Shown here piece after piece: positions 1-9,591 of a DNA stretch of 64,000 bases. The stretch's first letter is position 1; the number at the start of each line of letters is the position of its first letter. The position numbers were made by a program, and so were the translations under genes. Location of the stretch: positions 1,922,001 to 1,986,000 of the forward strand of contig NZ_CP084032.1 in assembly GCF_020181655.1 (NCBI RefSeq), read 5' to 3'. A model generated the notes under the pieces. The model saw only the letters and a program-made list of their open reading frames with translations, was not told the origin of the DNA and did not search any database. The stretch comes from Pectobacterium colocasium. GTDB taxonomy: Bacteria; Pseudomonadota; Gammaproteobacteria; Enterobacterales; Enterobacteriaceae.

Positions 1-666
1 CAGTTTACCGATGCGAATAATATCGCGTCCCTGTGATTTTCGATGCTTGTTGGAGTCGCGCAGAGAATAAATGCAGCCGCAATACTCCTGTTGATAGAAA
101 CGTTCGCGCTTGCTGATTTCGATCATGCGCGATGAACCGCCGCCTTTGCGCCAGTTGTAATCCCAGTAGGTGATGCCGGGATATTTCTGCGCGGCGTTCT
201 GGCCACATTCGTTAATCTGCTGCATGTTTTTCCAGCGGGAAATTCCCAGTGAACTGGAAATGACGCTAAAACCGTTTTCTGCGGCGTACAGCGCGGTGCG
301 CTCGAAGCGCATATCGAAACACATGGTGCAGCGAATGCCACGTTCGGGTTCCCACTCCATGCCTTTGGCGCGCTCGAACCAGTTATCCGTATCGTAGTCG
401 GCATCGATGAACGGCACGTTATGCTGTTCGGCGAAGCGGATATTTTCCTCTTTGCGGATCAGGTATTCACGCTGCGGGTGGATGTTAGGGTTATAAAAGA
501 AAATGGTGTAGTCGATGCCAGAAGCGGTGATGGCTTCCATGACTTCACCAGAGCAGGGCGCGCAGCAGGAGTGCAGCAGCAGCTTGTCGGCATTATTCGG
601 CAGAGAAAGCCGCGGGCGTTGCAGCGCAGCGGTTTTGACGTTCTGCATAGTTTTGATGTTCGACAT
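1..666 (-). CDS. queH: Epoxyqueuosine reductase QueH (3' end off the left edge)
   Basis: QueH-family epoxyqueuosine reductase, which carries out the last step of tRNA queuosine synthesis in the cytoplasm (family knowledge). The reverse strand is open from an ATG at 664-666 to base 1, giving 222 residues with no stop, so the C-terminus is missing. The family's cysteine motifs are visible: HSCCAPC near residue 33, [10 protein letters not shown] near residue 110 and [12 protein letters not shown] near residue 200; these bind the Fe-S cluster and metal in characterised QueH. It is transcribed away from dusC across a 214-bp gap, so two tRNA-modification genes are divergent neighbours. E. coli uses the unrelated QueG instead. 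Identity is very likely; the true end is unseen. Confidence 0.9.
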   Translation of the reverse strand, partial: MSNIKTMQNVKTAALQRPRLSLPNNADKLLLHSCCAPCSGEVMEAITASGIDYTIFFYNPNIHPQREYLIRKEENIRFAEQHNVPFIDADYDTDNWFERAKGMEWEPERGIRCTMCFDMRFERTALYAAENGFSVISSSLGISRWKNMQQINECGQNAAQKYPGITYWDYNWRKGGGSSRMIEISKRERFYQQEYCGCIYSLRDSNKHRKSQGRDIIRIGKL

Positions 667-880
667 AATAAATAGTCACTTCGTTGTGGTCCGTTAGGAC
701 AGTGTCGGCTCAAATTCGTCACGAATTATTGATGATATACTCACAAGAGGCAACCTCTGCGCCCGTCCTGCCTTATCTTTCCCGTTGCGTTCCTCGTACA
801 ATACCCCCTAAGATTGCCTGCTTTTTTAGCCGTGCAATGAATGGCTGTGATTAACGATAAAATGGTTACCGAGTAGCGTT

Positions 881-1813
881 ATGCGTGTTCTGCTTGCCCC
901 GATGGAAGGTGTTCTCGACTCATTAGTGCGAGAACTGCTGACTGAAGTAAATGATTATGACCTGTGCATCACCGAGTTTTTACGCGTGGTGGATCAGTGT
1001 CTGCCGGTGAAGTCCTTTTATCGCCTTTGCCCTGAATTGCACCACGCCAGTCGCACGCCGTCCGGCACGCTGGTGCGCGTGCAGCTACTGGGACAATATC
1101 CACAGTGGCTGGCGGAAAATGCGGCGCGGGCCGTTGAGCTAGGTTCGTATGGCGTCGATCTCAACTGCGGTTGTCCGTCCAAGCTGGTGAACGGCAGCGG
1201 TGGCGGGGCGACGCTGTTAAAAGATCCCGAGCTGATTTATCAGGGCGCGAAAGCGATGCGTGAGGCGGTGCCAGCTCATCTGCCGGTTACAGTGAAAATA
1301 CGGCTGGGCTGGGATTCCGGCGATCGCCAGTTTGAAATCGCCGACGCGGTGCAACAAGCGGGCGCAAGCGAACTGGTCGTGCATGGTCGCACCAAAGAGG
1401 ACGGGTACAAAGCCGAATGCATTAACTGGCAGGCAATAGGGAAAATCCGCCAGCGATTGCGGATTCCGGTGATCGCCAACGGCGAAATCTGGGACTGGCA
1501 GAGTGCGCAGGACTGCATGGCGACAACGGGTTGCGACGCAGTGATGATCGGGCGAGGGGCGCTGAATGTGCCGAACCTGAGCCGCGTGATTAAGTATAAC
1601 GAACCGCGTATGCCGTGGCCGGAGGTCATGCTGCTGCTACAAAAATACGTGCAGTTGGAAAAACAGGGCGACACGGGAATGTATCACGTCGCACGCATCA
1701 AACAGTGGCTGGGCTATTTGCGTAAAGAGTACGACGACGCCACCGAGTTATTCAGCGAGATCCGTACCTTGAAAACATCGGCAGACATCGCGCGTGTGAT
1801 TGGTGAGCCGTAG
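881..1813 (+). CDS. dusC: tRNA-dihydrouridine(16) synthase DusC
   Basis: FMN-dependent enzyme that reduces U16 in the tRNA D-loop. The 310-residue product has the family's usual length. It opens with the FMN-barrel motif LAPMEGV and carries NCGCPSK at residues 95-101, with Cys98 the expected catalytic proton donor. [14 protein letters not shown] and MIGRGAL are the later flavin-phosphate and barrel motifs. The C-terminal helical part ([11 protein letters not shown]) resembles DusC rather than DusA or DusB. The ATG at 881 is the only start that keeps the first beta strand. It is monocistronic: queH diverges upstream and the mmu operon has its own promoter downstream. Confidence 0.95.
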   Translation: MRVLLAPMEGVLDSLVRELLTEVNDYDLCITEFLRVVDQCLPVKSFYRLCPELHHASRTPSGTLVRVQLLGQYPQWLAENAARAVELGSYGVDLNCGCPSKLVNGSGGGATLLKDPELIYQGAKAMREAVPAHLPVTVKIRLGWDSGDRQFEIADAVQQAGASELVVHGRTKEDGYKAECINWQAIGKIRQRLRIPVIANGEIWDWQSAQDCMATTGCDAVMIGRGALNVPNLSRVIKYNEPRMPWPEVMLLLQKYVQLEKQGDTGMYHVARIKQWLGYLRKEYDDATELFSEIRTLKTSADIARVIGEP

Positions 1814-1910
1814 GCGCTCACCGTTTCCCCACTTTTGCCTTCCCACTCTTCGTGTTTTCATCACGCTGTTCAGATTTAACGCACTTCATCGCTCCCCTTC
1901 CGGCCTGCAC

Positions 1911-1969
1911 TTTACTTTACGAATCGGTTGACGGTATAACACTCTATCTGTCTGGAAGTTTAGACGTCT
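1911..1969 (+). promoter_or_regulatory. mmuP promoter with tandem MetJ met boxes
   Basis: A perfect 8-bp met box, AGACGTCT, lies at 1962-1969. Two weaker boxes abut it in register: 1954-1961 (GGAAGTTT) and 1946-1953 (ATCTGTCT), each matching 5 of 8. Tandem 8-mers are the known MetJ operator form. A plausible promoter is TTTACT (1911-1916), an 18-bp spacer and TATAAC (1935-1940), which puts the operator over the transcription start. Methionine-responsive repression of mmuPM fits the pathway. The promoter hexamers are inferred; the perfect box is seen directly. Confidence 0.8.
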
Positions 1970-1985
1970 ATAATAAAAGGTCATC

Positions 1986-3398
1986 ATGGAACAACACGCA
2001 CCAGGCTCGGAAGGGCAATTTAAGCGCACCATGAAAGCTCGCCATCTGGTGATGCTCTCGCTCGGCGGCGTCATCGGGACCGGCCTGTTTTTTAATACGG
2101 GCTACATTATTTCCACGACGGGTGCCGCCGGGACGCTATTGGCGTATCTGATCGGTGCGCTGGTGGTGTATTTGGTGATGCTGAGTCTGGGGGAATTGTC
2201 CGTCGCGATGCCGGAAACCGGGGCGTTCCATGTGTATGCATCCCGCTATCTTAGCCCGGCTACGGGCTATACCGTGGCGTGGCTCTATTGGCTGACGTGG
2301 ACGGTCGCGCTGGGTTCCAGCCTGACTGCTGCGGGTTTTTGCATGCAGTATTGGTTCCCGCAGGTGCCGGTCTGGACCTGGTGTCTGCTGTTTTGTGTGC
2401 TGATCTACCTGTTGAATATCGTGTCGTCCCGCTTCTTTGCTGAAGGGGAATTTTGGTTCTCGATCGTTAAAGTCGTCACGATCCTTGCTTTTATCGTGCT
2501 CGGCGCTGGCGCGATGTTTGGCTTTATTCCCATGCAGGATGGTTCTCCCGCGCCGTTCTTCCAGAACATTACCGCGTCTGGCTGGTTCCCACACGGCGGC
2601 CTGCCGATCTTGATGACGATGGTGGCAGTAAACTTCGCTTTCTCCGGTACGGAGCTGATCGGTATTGCGGCAGGGGAAACCGAGAATCCACAGAAAGTTG
2701 TGCCGATGGCGATTCGTACGACCGTTGCGCGACTGGTGATTTTTTTCCTGGGGACGGTGCTGGTGCTGGCGGCGATAATCCCGATGGAAGAGGCCGGTAT
2801 CGCGAAAAGCCCGTTTGTTCTGGTGTTTGAAAAGATTGGTATTCCTTACGCCGCCGATATTTTTAATTTCGTGATTTTGACGGCGATTCTGTCCGCCGCT
2901 AACTCAGGGCTGTATGCCTCGGGGCGTATGCTGTGGTCGCTGTCCAATGAAGGCACGTTGCCGCGCCGTTTTTCTCGTCTGACGCGCCGTGGCATTCCGC
3001 TCTTTGCCATTTCCGTCAGTATGTTGGGCGGGCTGCTGGCGCTGTTTTCCAGCGTGGTCGCACCGGATACCGTTTACGTGGCGCTGTCTGCGATTTCCGG
3101 CTTTGCCGTGGTGGCGGTGTGGCTGAGCATCTGCGCCTCGCACTATATGTTCCGCCGCCACCATATCCGTACGGGAAAACCGCTGTCCGACCTGCAATAT
3201 CGTGCGCCCTGGTTCCCCATCACGCCGATTCTTGGCTTCCTGCTGTGCTTACTGGCCTGCGTCGGACTGGCGTTTGATCCCAGCCAGCGAATTGCGCTGT
3301 GGTGTGGAATTCCGTTTGTCGCGCTGTGCTACGGTGCTTATTATTTCACGCAGTCAATGAAGAAGCGTGGATTAACGGGAGTGGAAGACATTGCGTAA
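1986..3398 (+). CDS. mmuP: S-methylmethionine permease MmuP
   Basis: Amino acid permease of the APC superfamily (AAT group) that imports S-methylmethionine, an abundant plant sulphur compound. The 470-residue product has about twelve hydrophobic segments. The family signature [19 protein letters not shown] is in segment 1 and [13 protein letters not shown] is in segment 6. It overlaps mmuM by 8 bp, so the two are translationally coupled. The ATG at 1986 follows an AAAAGG ribosome-binding site. The partner gene and the MetJ operator upstream distinguish it from other AAT-family permeases. For a plant pathogen this provides methionine scavenging inside host tissue. Confidence 0.93.
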   Translation: MEQHAPGSEGQFKRTMKARHLVMLSLGGVIGTGLFFNTGYIISTTGAAGTLLAYLIGALVVYLVMLSLGELSVAMPETGAFHVYASRYLSPATGYTVAWLYWLTWTVALGSSLTAAGFCMQYWFPQVPVWTWCLLFCVLIYLLNIVSSRFFAEGEFWFSIVKVVTILAFIVLGAGAMFGFIPMQDGSPAPFFQNITASGWFPHGGLPILMTMVAVNFAFSGTELIGIAAGETENPQKVVPMAIRTTVARLVIFFLGTVLVLAAIIPMEEAGIAKSPFVLVFEKIGIPYAADIFNFVILTAILSAANSGLYASGRMLWSLSNEGTLPRRFSRLTRRGIPLFAISVSMLGGLLALFSSVVAPDTVYVALSAISGFAVVAVWLSICASHYMFRRHHIRTGKPLSDLQYRAPWFPITPILGFLLCLLACVGLAFDPSQRIALWCGIPFVALCYGAYYFTQSMKKRGLTGVEDIA

Positions 3399-4338
3399 AA
3401 ATACGGTTACCGAACTGCTGGCGACGGCACCCACGATTGTGCTGGATGGCGCGCTGGCGACCGAACTGGAAGCGCGCGGTTGTGATTTAACGGATCCACT
3501 GTGGTCGGCGAAAGTGCTGGTTGAAAACCCGGCGCTGATTTATCAGGTTCATCTCGACTATTTCAAGGCAGGGGCGCAGTGCGCGATTACGGCCAGCTAT
3601 CAGGCGACGCCGCAAGGGTTTGCGGCGCGTGGCTATAGTGAAGCGGCGTCGTTGGCGTTAATTGCCAAGAGCGTGCAGCTTGCGGCGCAGGCGCGGGATG
3701 ATTACTGGCGCGACAATCCACAGGCTGGGTCGCTGCTGGTTGCGGGGTCAGTCGGGCCATACGGCGCCTATCTGGCGGATGGCTCGGAGTATCGCGGTGA
3801 TTATCAGCTGCCGCAGACTGACATGATGGCGTTCCATCGGCCGCGTATGGCGGCGCTGTTGGCGGCGGGAGCGGATCTTCTGGCCTGTGAGACGCTGCCG
3901 TCTTTTGCGGAAATCGAGGCGCTGATTGCGTTACTGACGGAGTTCCCGCAGGCACAGGCGTGGCTCTCCTTCACGCTGCGTGACAGCGAACACCTCAGCG
4001 ACGGTACGCCATTGCGCACGGTGCTGGCGTGGGTTAATGCCTGTGCGCAGGTGGTTGCCGTGGGGCTCAACTGCATTGCGCTGGAAAACGTGACGCCCGC
4101 GTTGACGCATCTGTCTTCACTGACAGATTTGCCGTTGGTGGTTTATCCCAATTCCGGCGAGCAGTATGATGCGGTAACGAAAACATGGAGCAGCGCTCAC
4201 GATGCGGCCTGCTCGCTGACGGCGTATCTGCCCGAGTGGCAAGCGGCAGGGGCGCGTCTGATTGGCGGCTGCTGTCGCACCACACCCGCTGATATTGCTG
4301 GTATTGCACGCTGCTGCCAGCATGGGCATCAGCACTAA
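3391..4338 (+). CDS. mmuM: Homocysteine S-methyltransferase MmuM
   Basis: Zinc enzyme that transfers a methyl group from S-methylmethionine (or S-adenosylmethionine) to homocysteine, giving methionine. The 315-residue product matches the E. coli family length. It shows [13 protein letters not shown] at the N-terminus, [19 protein letters not shown] and the zinc-binding GGCCRTT with Cys294 and Cys295; the third ligand is expected in the GLNCIALEN motif. The start is a TTG at 3391 preceded by GGAGTGGA, inside the last codons of mmuP. Overlap with mmuP and the upstream met boxes support one methionine-repressed operon. Confidence 0.95.
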   Translation: MRKNTVTELLATAPTIVLDGALATELEARGCDLTDPLWSAKVLVENPALIYQVHLDYFKAGAQCAITASYQATPQGFAARGYSEAASLALIAKSVQLAAQARDDYWRDNPQAGSLLVAGSVGPYGAYLADGSEYRGDYQLPQTDMMAFHRPRMAALLAAGADLLACETLPSFAEIEALIALLTEFPQAQAWLSFTLRDSEHLSDGTPLRTVLAWVNACAQVVAVGLNCIALENVTPALTHLSSLTDLPLVVYPNSGEQYDAVTKTWSSAHDAACSLTAYLPEWQAAGARLIGGCCRTTPADIAGIARCCQHGHQH

Positions 4339-4354
4339 ATAAGGGGATGCTGAG

Positions 4355-4903
4355 ATGGAAAATGAGGTGAACCTGCAACAGGTGTACTCGCTTGCCAGAC
4401 AGCGCGTCGCGCCCGATGCGCCGGTAACGGTGCTGTGCATTGGCGAACAGCAGACGACGGTTGTCTGCGGAACGGCATCACACCCATCGATAACCCTGCA
4501 ACTGACCATCGGTTTTGATAAAACGGCGGCGACGTTTTTCAGGCACCTTCCTCCAACGCCAGACGAAATGGAATTGGCGATCATGGCGGTCGAAGATGAA
4601 GTGACGCGCATTCGCCACGATATCCCAGCGGGTTCCGCTCTGTTTGCTTTTGATCCCGCCTTGGTGACTATCGCTCAGATTTCTGGAGCAGAAAAAGAGG
4701 ACGCTGGCTGGCGCCTGCCGCAGGATGACATGGAACGGACATTTAAACGTCTGGAACGTGTCATGTTGGGGAGTCCGGCTGTCTGGGAGGGCATTTCGCT
4801 TGAGAACGCTTTCTCTGCCCGGTTGCTGATTTTGCGTGAGTTTATGCACCATCACGGCTTCGATTCTGCACTGATTTTGCTATTACCTGAGGTTGTTGCG
4901 TGA
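4355..4903 (+). CDS. Conserved-looking protein of unknown function in the mmu operon
   Basis: A 182-residue soluble, acidic protein that I do not recognise. It starts 16 bp after mmuM with a good Shine-Dalgarno (AAGGGG) and ends just before a strong terminator, so it is the third gene of the mmu operon. There is no signal peptide or membrane segment. A helical stretch rich in Glu and Asp (DEMELAIMAVEDEVTRIRHD) lies around residues 70-90 and a helix-rich C-terminal half follows. Base composition is like its neighbours and the frame is clean, so it is probably a real gene. A role in methionine or methyl-group metabolism would be inference from position only. Confidence 0.7.
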   Translation: MENEVNLQQVYSLARQRVAPDAPVTVLCIGEQQTTVVCGTASHPSITLQLTIGFDKTAATFFRHLPPTPDEMELAIMAVEDEVTRIRHDIPAGSALFAFDPALVTIAQISGAEKEDAGWRLPQDDMERTFKRLERVMLGSPAVWEGISLENAFSARLLILREFMHHHGFDSALILLLPEVVA

Positions 4904-4941
4904 AGAACTAGCGGTTTTTGCCTTCTCAGCTACTATTAACG

Positions 4942-4978
4942 GCGGTCAGCGTCCAGTAAGGGCACTGACCGCTTTTTT
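4942..4978 (+). terminator. Rho-independent terminator of the mmu operon
   Basis: GCGGTCAG (4942-4949) pairs with CTGACCGC (4965-4972) and six T residues follow. It closes the mmuP-mmuM-4355 transcription unit. Confidence 0.9.
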
Positions 4979-5303
4979 GTTGGGAAATATCCGAAGGTAT
5001 TCGTCAATGAGTATGCTCTGACAGGACATTGCTCTCAGGATATCTGACGTTGTAAGGTAATAATGCGGTTTTATTATCAAGGTCGGCATTGCTATCGCGG
5101 TGACAGCCTGTGACAGGACGTAAGGCGTGAATCAAGGAGGATAAGAGGACGGCCACTGAGCCATATTATGTTACCTGTATTATCTATTTTGCGGATGACT
5201 GAATCATTATTATCTTGAATTTCCGTATGGCAGCGTAATAAAACACTGTTCTATATGGCGGATATTCAATGCTATTTCAGGGAGTCCAGTGAGGGGAAAG
5301 AAC
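4979..5303. other. Intergenic region between the mmu operon and cyaB
   Basis: About 325 bp that become AT-rich towards the adenylate cyclase gene. I see no convincing open frame. A strong Shine-Dalgarno-like stretch (AAGGAGGATAAG) near 5134 is not followed by a start codon at useful distance. The region probably holds the cyaB promoter, but no hexamer pair stands out. Confidence 0.4.
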
Positions 5304-5846
5304 ATGGTTGAACATTTCACAGGGAAATATGAAGTTGAACTTAAATTCCGCATTGACGATATAGCCGTTTTCAGGAATACGCTTTTTAGCCTTCATCCTG
5401 AGGCTTTTGTCTTTGAAAATAAAGAGCACGACGTTTATTACGATGATGCAGAGAATCGCCTGCGGCAGCAAAATATCAAAATGCGGGTGCGCCGCATGGA
5501 GCCATCGGGGATTAAGCTCTGGATCGTGAAAGGGCCGGGCGTCGATCGCTGCGAAGCGGTTAATGTCGAAGATTTTGAAAAAACCCACAGCATGCTACAG
5601 ACGTTAGGGTATCAGCCCCTTTTTGAAATTCATAAAATCCGCAGCATCTACTTTTTAGACGCCTTCCATATTACGCTCGATTATATTGAGACCTTGGGTT
5701 ATTTCGTAGAAATATCGGTAATGACCGATGATGAAACCCAGTTGAAAGCACTCAGGGATAGGTGTATAGAGTGTGCGATACGACTTCAATTGTCATTGGA
5801 TAATATTGAAACGAAATCCTATTATCAATTATTAGGCTTTAACTAA
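5304..5846 (+). CDS. cyaB: Class IV adenylate cyclase (CYTH domain)
   Basis: CYTH-fold adenylate cyclase of class IV, the small cyclase type known from Aeromonas and Yersinia pestis. The product is 180 residues, the usual size. The defining ExExK motif is YEVELKF, with Glu10, Glu12 and Lys14. Later conserved pieces are MRVRRMEPSGIKLWIVKGPG, EIHKIRSIYF and a C-terminal SYYQLLGF. An in-frame GTG at 5289 exists, but the ATG at 5304 follows AGGGGAAAG and puts the motif at the position seen in the Yersinia enzyme. It stands apart from the expected class I cyaA, so a second cAMP source is inferred. Some CYTH proteins are triphosphatases; overall similarity favours cyclase. Confidence 0.88.
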   Translation: MVEHFTGKYEVELKFRIDDIAVFRNTLFSLHPEAFVFENKEHDVYYDDAENRLRQQNIKMRVRRMEPSGIKLWIVKGPGVDRCEAVNVEDFEKTHSMLQTLGYQPLFEIHKIRSIYFLDAFHITLDYIETLGYFVEISVMTDDETQLKALRDRCIECAIRLQLSLDNIETKSYYQLLGFN

Positions 5847-5903
5847 CTGTTATTTTCTGGTTATTGAATTGTTGTTTTTAGTGTTCGATTTACACACGGG
5901 GAA

Positions 5904-6263
5904 ATGATGAAAAAATCTATTTCGGCGGCGTTGGCCACGGTAGTGATGGTGTTTTCTCTGCCTGTTCATGGTAGCGATGTGGCGCAATATAAAGATGGCA
6001 GCTATATCGGAAAAGCGCAGGGTAAGGCGGCAGACGTTGAGGTTACGGTCAGCATTAAAGACGGAAAGATCGCTAATGCTGAAGTGTTGAAGCACGGCGA
6101 TACCGAAGCCATGATGCTGAGCGCGACGGATCAAATCGTGCCGGAACTCATTGAGAAGCAGGATATTGACAAGGTGGATGCGGTAACAGGGGCAACGTTA
6201 TCGAGTCATGGGGTGATTAACGCGGTGAAGCAGGCACTGGAACAGGCAAAAGTCACGCCGTAA
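5904..6263 (+). CDS. Exported FMN-binding domain protein, likely flavinylated
   Basis: A 119-residue FMN_bind-family protein with a Sec signal peptide (about residues 1-23, ending PVHGS). The core domain has two DGSY/KDGKI-type strands and the motif DAVTGATLSS at residues 92-101. In this family the threonine of the GAT motif (here Thr98) receives FMN covalently from ApbE. Such proteins carry electrons in the periplasm. It lies 57 bp after cyaB and 36 bp before a small membrane protein, which could be its electron donor or anchor; that link is inference. No ApbE gene is in the window. Confidence 0.82.
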   Translation: MMKKSISAALATVVMVFSLPVHGSDVAQYKDGSYIGKAQGKAADVEVTVSIKDGKIANAEVLKHGDTEAMMLSATDQIVPELIEKQDIDKVDAVTGATLSSHGVINAVKQALEQAKVTP

Positions 6264-6299
6264 TCGTCACTGTTACCGTTGAGGAAGGAATCTACTGCC

Positions 6300-6809
6300 G
6301 TGGAAGACCTGCTGATTATTCTGCGTCATACACCTTACTGGGTGTGGATTGTTTTGGGTTACCTGATTTATGCCGGAATAAAAGCCAGCCAGCCGAGGCG
6401 ACAATCGCTGACGCGGATGCTGGTTGTGCCAATTGTTTTCATGGTGTGGGGCGTTAGCGCCATTTTTCATACGCTGCTGTTCCCGCTTGCGGCGGCAGGA
6501 GGATTTCTGCTGGCGTTACTCGTTGGGCTGGGCATCGGGTGGATGTTGGGGAAAACGTCAGGCGCTTATCTGCCGGAATCACGTGTTTTTCAGCGCACGG
6601 GGTCATGGTGGCCGCTGGGCTTGATGCTGCTGACGTTTTGTTCTCGTTTCTATTTTTCCGTCCAACTGGCTCGGTTTCCCGCGTTGGCACATGACCTTGT
6701 ATTCTGTCTATTGTCCGGCGCGGTAGGTGGAATTACCGCTGGAATATTTAGCGGTGTCAGCCTGTGTTTGCTCAACCAGATGCGCAAAATAAAACCGTCT
6801 CTGACGTAA
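6300..6809 (+). CDS. DUF6622-like inner-membrane protein
   Basis: A 169-residue membrane protein with five or six hydrophobic segments and little else, resembling the DUF6622 family from memory. The opening HTPYWVWIVLGYLIYAGIKA is typical of that group. I chose the GTG at 6300 because AGGAAGGA lies 10 bp upstream; an earlier in-frame TTG at 6279 would read through that site. It is probably cotranscribed with the FMN-binding protein. Function unknown. Confidence 0.75.
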   Translation: MEDLLIILRHTPYWVWIVLGYLIYAGIKASQPRRQSLTRMLVVPIVFMVWGVSAIFHTLLFPLAAAGGFLLALLVGLGIGWMLGKTSGAYLPESRVFQRTGSWWPLGLMLLTFCSRFYFSVQLARFPALAHDLVFCLLSGAVGGITAGIFSGVSLCLLNQMRKIKPSLT

Positions 6810-6828
6810 TGCTATAAAAAACAGTGGG

Positions 6829-6848
6829 TTGACAAAACCGTTTGTCAA
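6829..6848. promoter_or_regulatory. Perfect inverted repeat upstream of pbpG
   Basis: TTGACAAA-ACCG-TTTGTCAA is a perfect 8-bp inverted repeat, and TTTGTCA recurs at 6850-6856. It sits about 110 bp before pbpG. The left arm contains a consensus -35 hexamer, and a TATAAT is at 6903-6908 but too far away to pair with it. The arrangement looks like an operator; the regulator is unknown. Confidence 0.45.
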
Positions 6849-6959
6849 AATTTGTCACAAAGCTTTTTCTGCTGCATGAGTGCGTGGGGAAGGGCGGTAA
6901 ATTATAATGCCGATGCCTATCCCTTTCATTTAACAGAATACTGTTTAAGTTATTGAAGA

Positions 6960-7907
6960 ATGACTAAAAATTTTAAGCTTTCTCTTTGTGGCCTGTTGCT
7001 GCTGTCAACCCATGCTGTGATGTTGCCTCAGGCTGTGGCGAAAGCGCCGACGTACTCCGCCGGCACTGCGCATCAGGAAATTGCTTCCGGTAGCGCTATG
7101 GTGGTGGATTTGCGTGATAACCACATTCTGTATTCCAGTAACCCAGATGTGGTGGTGCCGATTGCTTCGGTGACGAAATTGATGACGGCGCTGGTGGTGC
7201 TGGATGCCAATCAGCCGCTGGATGAAATCATCTCTGTGGATATCAGCCAGACGAAAGAAATGAAAGGGGTGTACTCGCGCGTTCGTCTGAATAGTCAGAT
7301 CAGCCGCCATGACATGCTGTTACTGGCGCTGATGTCCTCAGAAAACCGGGCCGCGGCGAGTCTGGCGCACCACTATCCGGGCGGCTATCAGGCGTTTATC
7401 CGCGCGATGAATGCCAAAGCCCGTGCGCTAGGCATGGCTCACACGCGCTATGTCGAGCCGACCGGGCTGTCCATCAATAACGTCTCGACCGCCCGCGATC
7501 TCACTAAACTCCTGATCGCCAGCAAGCAATATCCGCTGCTGAGTCAACTGAGCACCACGCAGGAGAAAACGGCGACGTTCTCTAATCCGACGTACAGCCT
7601 GCCGTTCAGAAACACGAATCATCTGGTCTATAAAGCTGACTGGAGCATCCAACTGACCAAAACGGGCTTCACGAATCAGGCGGGACACTGTCTGGTGATG
7701 AGGACGGTCATTAATCAGCGGCCTGTGGCGCTGGTGGTGCTGGACGCATTCGGTAAATACACGCACTTTGCCGATGCTAACCGCCTGCGTAAGTGGATGG
7801 AAACCGGCAAGGTCAGCGAGGTGCCTGCCGCCGCGCTGAGCTATAAGAAACAAAAATCGCTGGCTTCCCGCCAACCGCAGAGCATGGCGAGCATAGAAAC
7901 CGAATAA
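6960..7907 (+). CDS. pbpG: D-alanyl-D-alanine endopeptidase (PBP7) PbpG
   Basis: Low-molecular-mass penicillin-binding protein that cuts DD-cross-links in periplasmic peptidoglycan. The 315-residue product has a signal peptide (to about residue 28). All three active-site boxes are present: Ser70-Val-Thr-Lys73, Ser126-Glu-Asn128 and Lys233-Thr-Gly235. Length and the [13 protein letters not shown] context match PBP7 rather than the carboxypeptidases DacA/DacC, which have an extra C-terminal anchor. The ATG at 6960 has only a weak Shine-Dalgarno. It is monocistronic and convergent with the GST gene. Confidence 0.93.
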   Translation: MTKNFKLSLCGLLLLSTHAVMLPQAVAKAPTYSAGTAHQEIASGSAMVVDLRDNHILYSSNPDVVVPIASVTKLMTALVVLDANQPLDEIISVDISQTKEMKGVYSRVRLNSQISRHDMLLLALMSSENRAAASLAHHYPGGYQAFIRAMNAKARALGMAHTRYVEPTGLSINNVSTARDLTKLLIASKQYPLLSQLSTTQEKTATFSNPTYSLPFRNTNHLVYKADWSIQLTKTGFTNQAGHCLVMRTVINQRPVALVVLDAFGKYTHFADANRLRKWMETGKVSEVPAAALSYKKQKSLASRQPQSMASIETE

Positions 7908-7945
7908 CGGTTCCTTCTTTCTGATGCTTGAGAAGGGAATATTAA

Positions 7946-7966
7946 CGGTGGCCGAACGGGCCACCG
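7946..7966. terminator. Hairpin between convergent pbpG and GST genes
   Basis: CGGTGGCC (7946-7953) pairs with GGCCACCG (7959-7966). T-runs on either side are short, so it is a possible weak bidirectional terminator. Confidence 0.5.
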
Positions 7967-7977
7967 CTTCTACAGCG

Positions 7978-8664
7978 CTACGCGCGAGCGCGCCGATCTT
8001 CTATCACTTCTCCCGCTTTTCTCACTTCTTCGTCATGTTCATCTTCACGCCAGGTTTCCGCTAAAGCATCTTCCAGCCAGCGCTGCATAGCAGGCTGCGC
8101 TAACAGATGGTCGCAATAGGCAGTGGCTTCCGGCGATACGGGAAGCTGATAGGTTTTGATACGGAACACAACTGGCGCAAAGAAGGCGTCTACTGCTGAA
8201 AACTGTTTTCCTGCCAGAAACGGCCCGCCAAAGCGCGTTAGCCCTTCCTGCCAGAGTTCACAGATGCGGTTAATGTCGTTGCTGAGGGCGGGAGATATTT
8301 CGTTCATTTTGACGCGCACGCCGCAGCTCATGGAACAGGTATTGCGCAGGGCGGTAAAACCAGAATGCATTTCGGCCGCGGCACAGCGTGCCCAGGCGCG
8401 GGTTTTGGCCTCGGCAGGCCAGACGCCGGGATGCTTCTCAGCCAGGTATTCGGTAATCGCCAATGAATCCCAAACGGTGATATCGCCGTCGATCAGGCAG
8501 GGGACTTTTGCCGTCGGTGAAAAGGCCTTAAACGCCGGCTGTGCCATGCCTGGTGCAAAAACAACCAGTTTCTCTTCGAAAGGAATCGACAGTGTTTTCA
8601 ACAGCACCCACGGACGCAGTGACCAGGACGAATAATTTTTATTGGCGATATACAACTGATACAT
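7978..8664 (-). CDS. Glutathione S-transferase family protein
   Basis: A cytosolic GST-fold protein of 228 residues. The thioredoxin-like N-terminal domain reads NKNYSSWSLRPW, with serines where the activating residue sits, then the cis-proline motif KVPCLIDGD and the glutathione-contact ITVWDSLAITEYL. An all-helical C-terminal domain follows, ending in a charged tail. I chose the ATG at 8664 because AAGGAGC lies 8 bp upstream; the frame is open further but without a site. Substrate is unknown. It stands alone between pbpG and the DeoR gene. Confidence 0.85.
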   Translation of the reverse strand: MYQLYIANKNYSSWSLRPWVLLKTLSIPFEEKLVVFAPGMAQPAFKAFSPTAKVPCLIDGDITVWDSLAITEYLAEKHPGVWPAEAKTRAWARCAAAEMHSGFTALRNTCSMSCGVRVKMNEISPALSNDINRICELWQEGLTRFGGPFLAGKQFSAVDAFFAPVVFRIKTYQLPVSPEATAYCDHLLAQPAMQRWLEDALAETWREDEHDEEVRKAGEVIEDRRARA

Positions 8665-8789
8665 GTCTGATGCTCCTTGTGTTGACGAAGCCTTAGCATT
8701 AGCACGAAAGGAGGGAGAAATCATCCTCCACTTCTCTGCCAGCCTGGTGTGCGTAATCGTGCTACGAGACTAAACATTATCGTGCGTGG

Positions 8790-9560
8790 TCAGGCTATGA
8801 TCACCTGTTGGCAATGCATCTGTAGTAATGCCAGTTCGGGGTTGTCCGCACTGGCGGCATCGGTCACGATCATATCGATTTCCGGCAGGGTGGCATAGAC
8901 CACGCGGCTGGTGGTGCCAATCTTGCTATGGTCCGCGAGGATAATTCGCGTTCGTGCATACTGCACCATGGCTCTGGCAATAGCCGCTTCATGGTGAGCA
9001 AAACTGCTGGCACCGGAAGTGGCAACTACCCCCACCGGAGAGAGAAGTGCGACATCGGCGCGATAGCGTTGTAGTTCATTGATGGTGATGTCGCCGCTGG
9101 TTGCCTGTGCCGATGCGCCCATGTAGCCACCGAGTAATATCACGCTATGCTGTGCAACGGATTCCGTCGCGGTGAGTTTTTGTGCCACGGTCAGGCTATT
9201 GGTAATGACCGTCATTCCCGGCATGGAGAGCAACTCATCGGCTAACAGAGAAGTCGTGCTGCCCGCGTCGATAAACAGGGTTTGCCCGGCTTTTAACTGC
9301 TGTACGGCCGCGCGGGCAATGGCCTGCTTTTCTTTTTCGCGCACGGTATTACGAACGGACAGCGGCAGTTCCGGTTCTTGTGTTGTTGCCACAATCCCGC
9401 CGTGAACGCGGCGCAACGCGCCTGCGGCTTCCAGCTTCACGATATCGCGTCGTACGGTTTCGCGTGACACACCAAGATGTTGAATGATTTTCTCGGTGCT
9501 CACCTGGTTTAATGTCGAGAGCAGTGCCTGTATGCGATGTAACCGCGTTTCTTCTAACAT
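8790..9560 (-). CDS. DeoR-family transcriptional regulator
   Basis: A 256-residue repressor-type protein. Residues 1-55 form the winged helix-turn-helix typical of DeoR (LLSTLNQVSTEKIIQHLGVSRETVRRDIVKLE). The effector domain contains FIDAGSTTSLLADEL, VITNSLTVA and ILADHSKIG, the sugar-phosphate-isomerase-like signatures of the family. It is the last gene of the transporter operon, 31 bp after the permease on the same strand, which suggests it controls the operon and perhaps the divergent PLP enzyme. DeoR regulators commonly sense phosphorylated small molecules, consistent with a phosphonate or phospho-amino-alcohol substrate; the ligand is not known. Confidence 0.88.
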   Translation of the reverse strand: MLEETRLHRIQALLSTLNQVSTEKIIQHLGVSRETVRRDIVKLEAAGALRRVHGGIVATTQEPELPLSVRNTVREKEKQAIARAAVQQLKAGQTLFIDAGSTTSLLADELLSMPGMTVITNSLTVAQKLTATESVAQHSVILLGGYMGASAQATSGDITINELQRYRADVALLSPVGVVATSGASSFAHHEAAIARAMVQYARTRIILADHSKIGTTSRVVYATLPEIDMIVTDAASADNPELALLQMHCQQVIIA

Positions 9561-9591
9561 AGCTTTCCATTCTTTGAGGTTCTGACACCGG

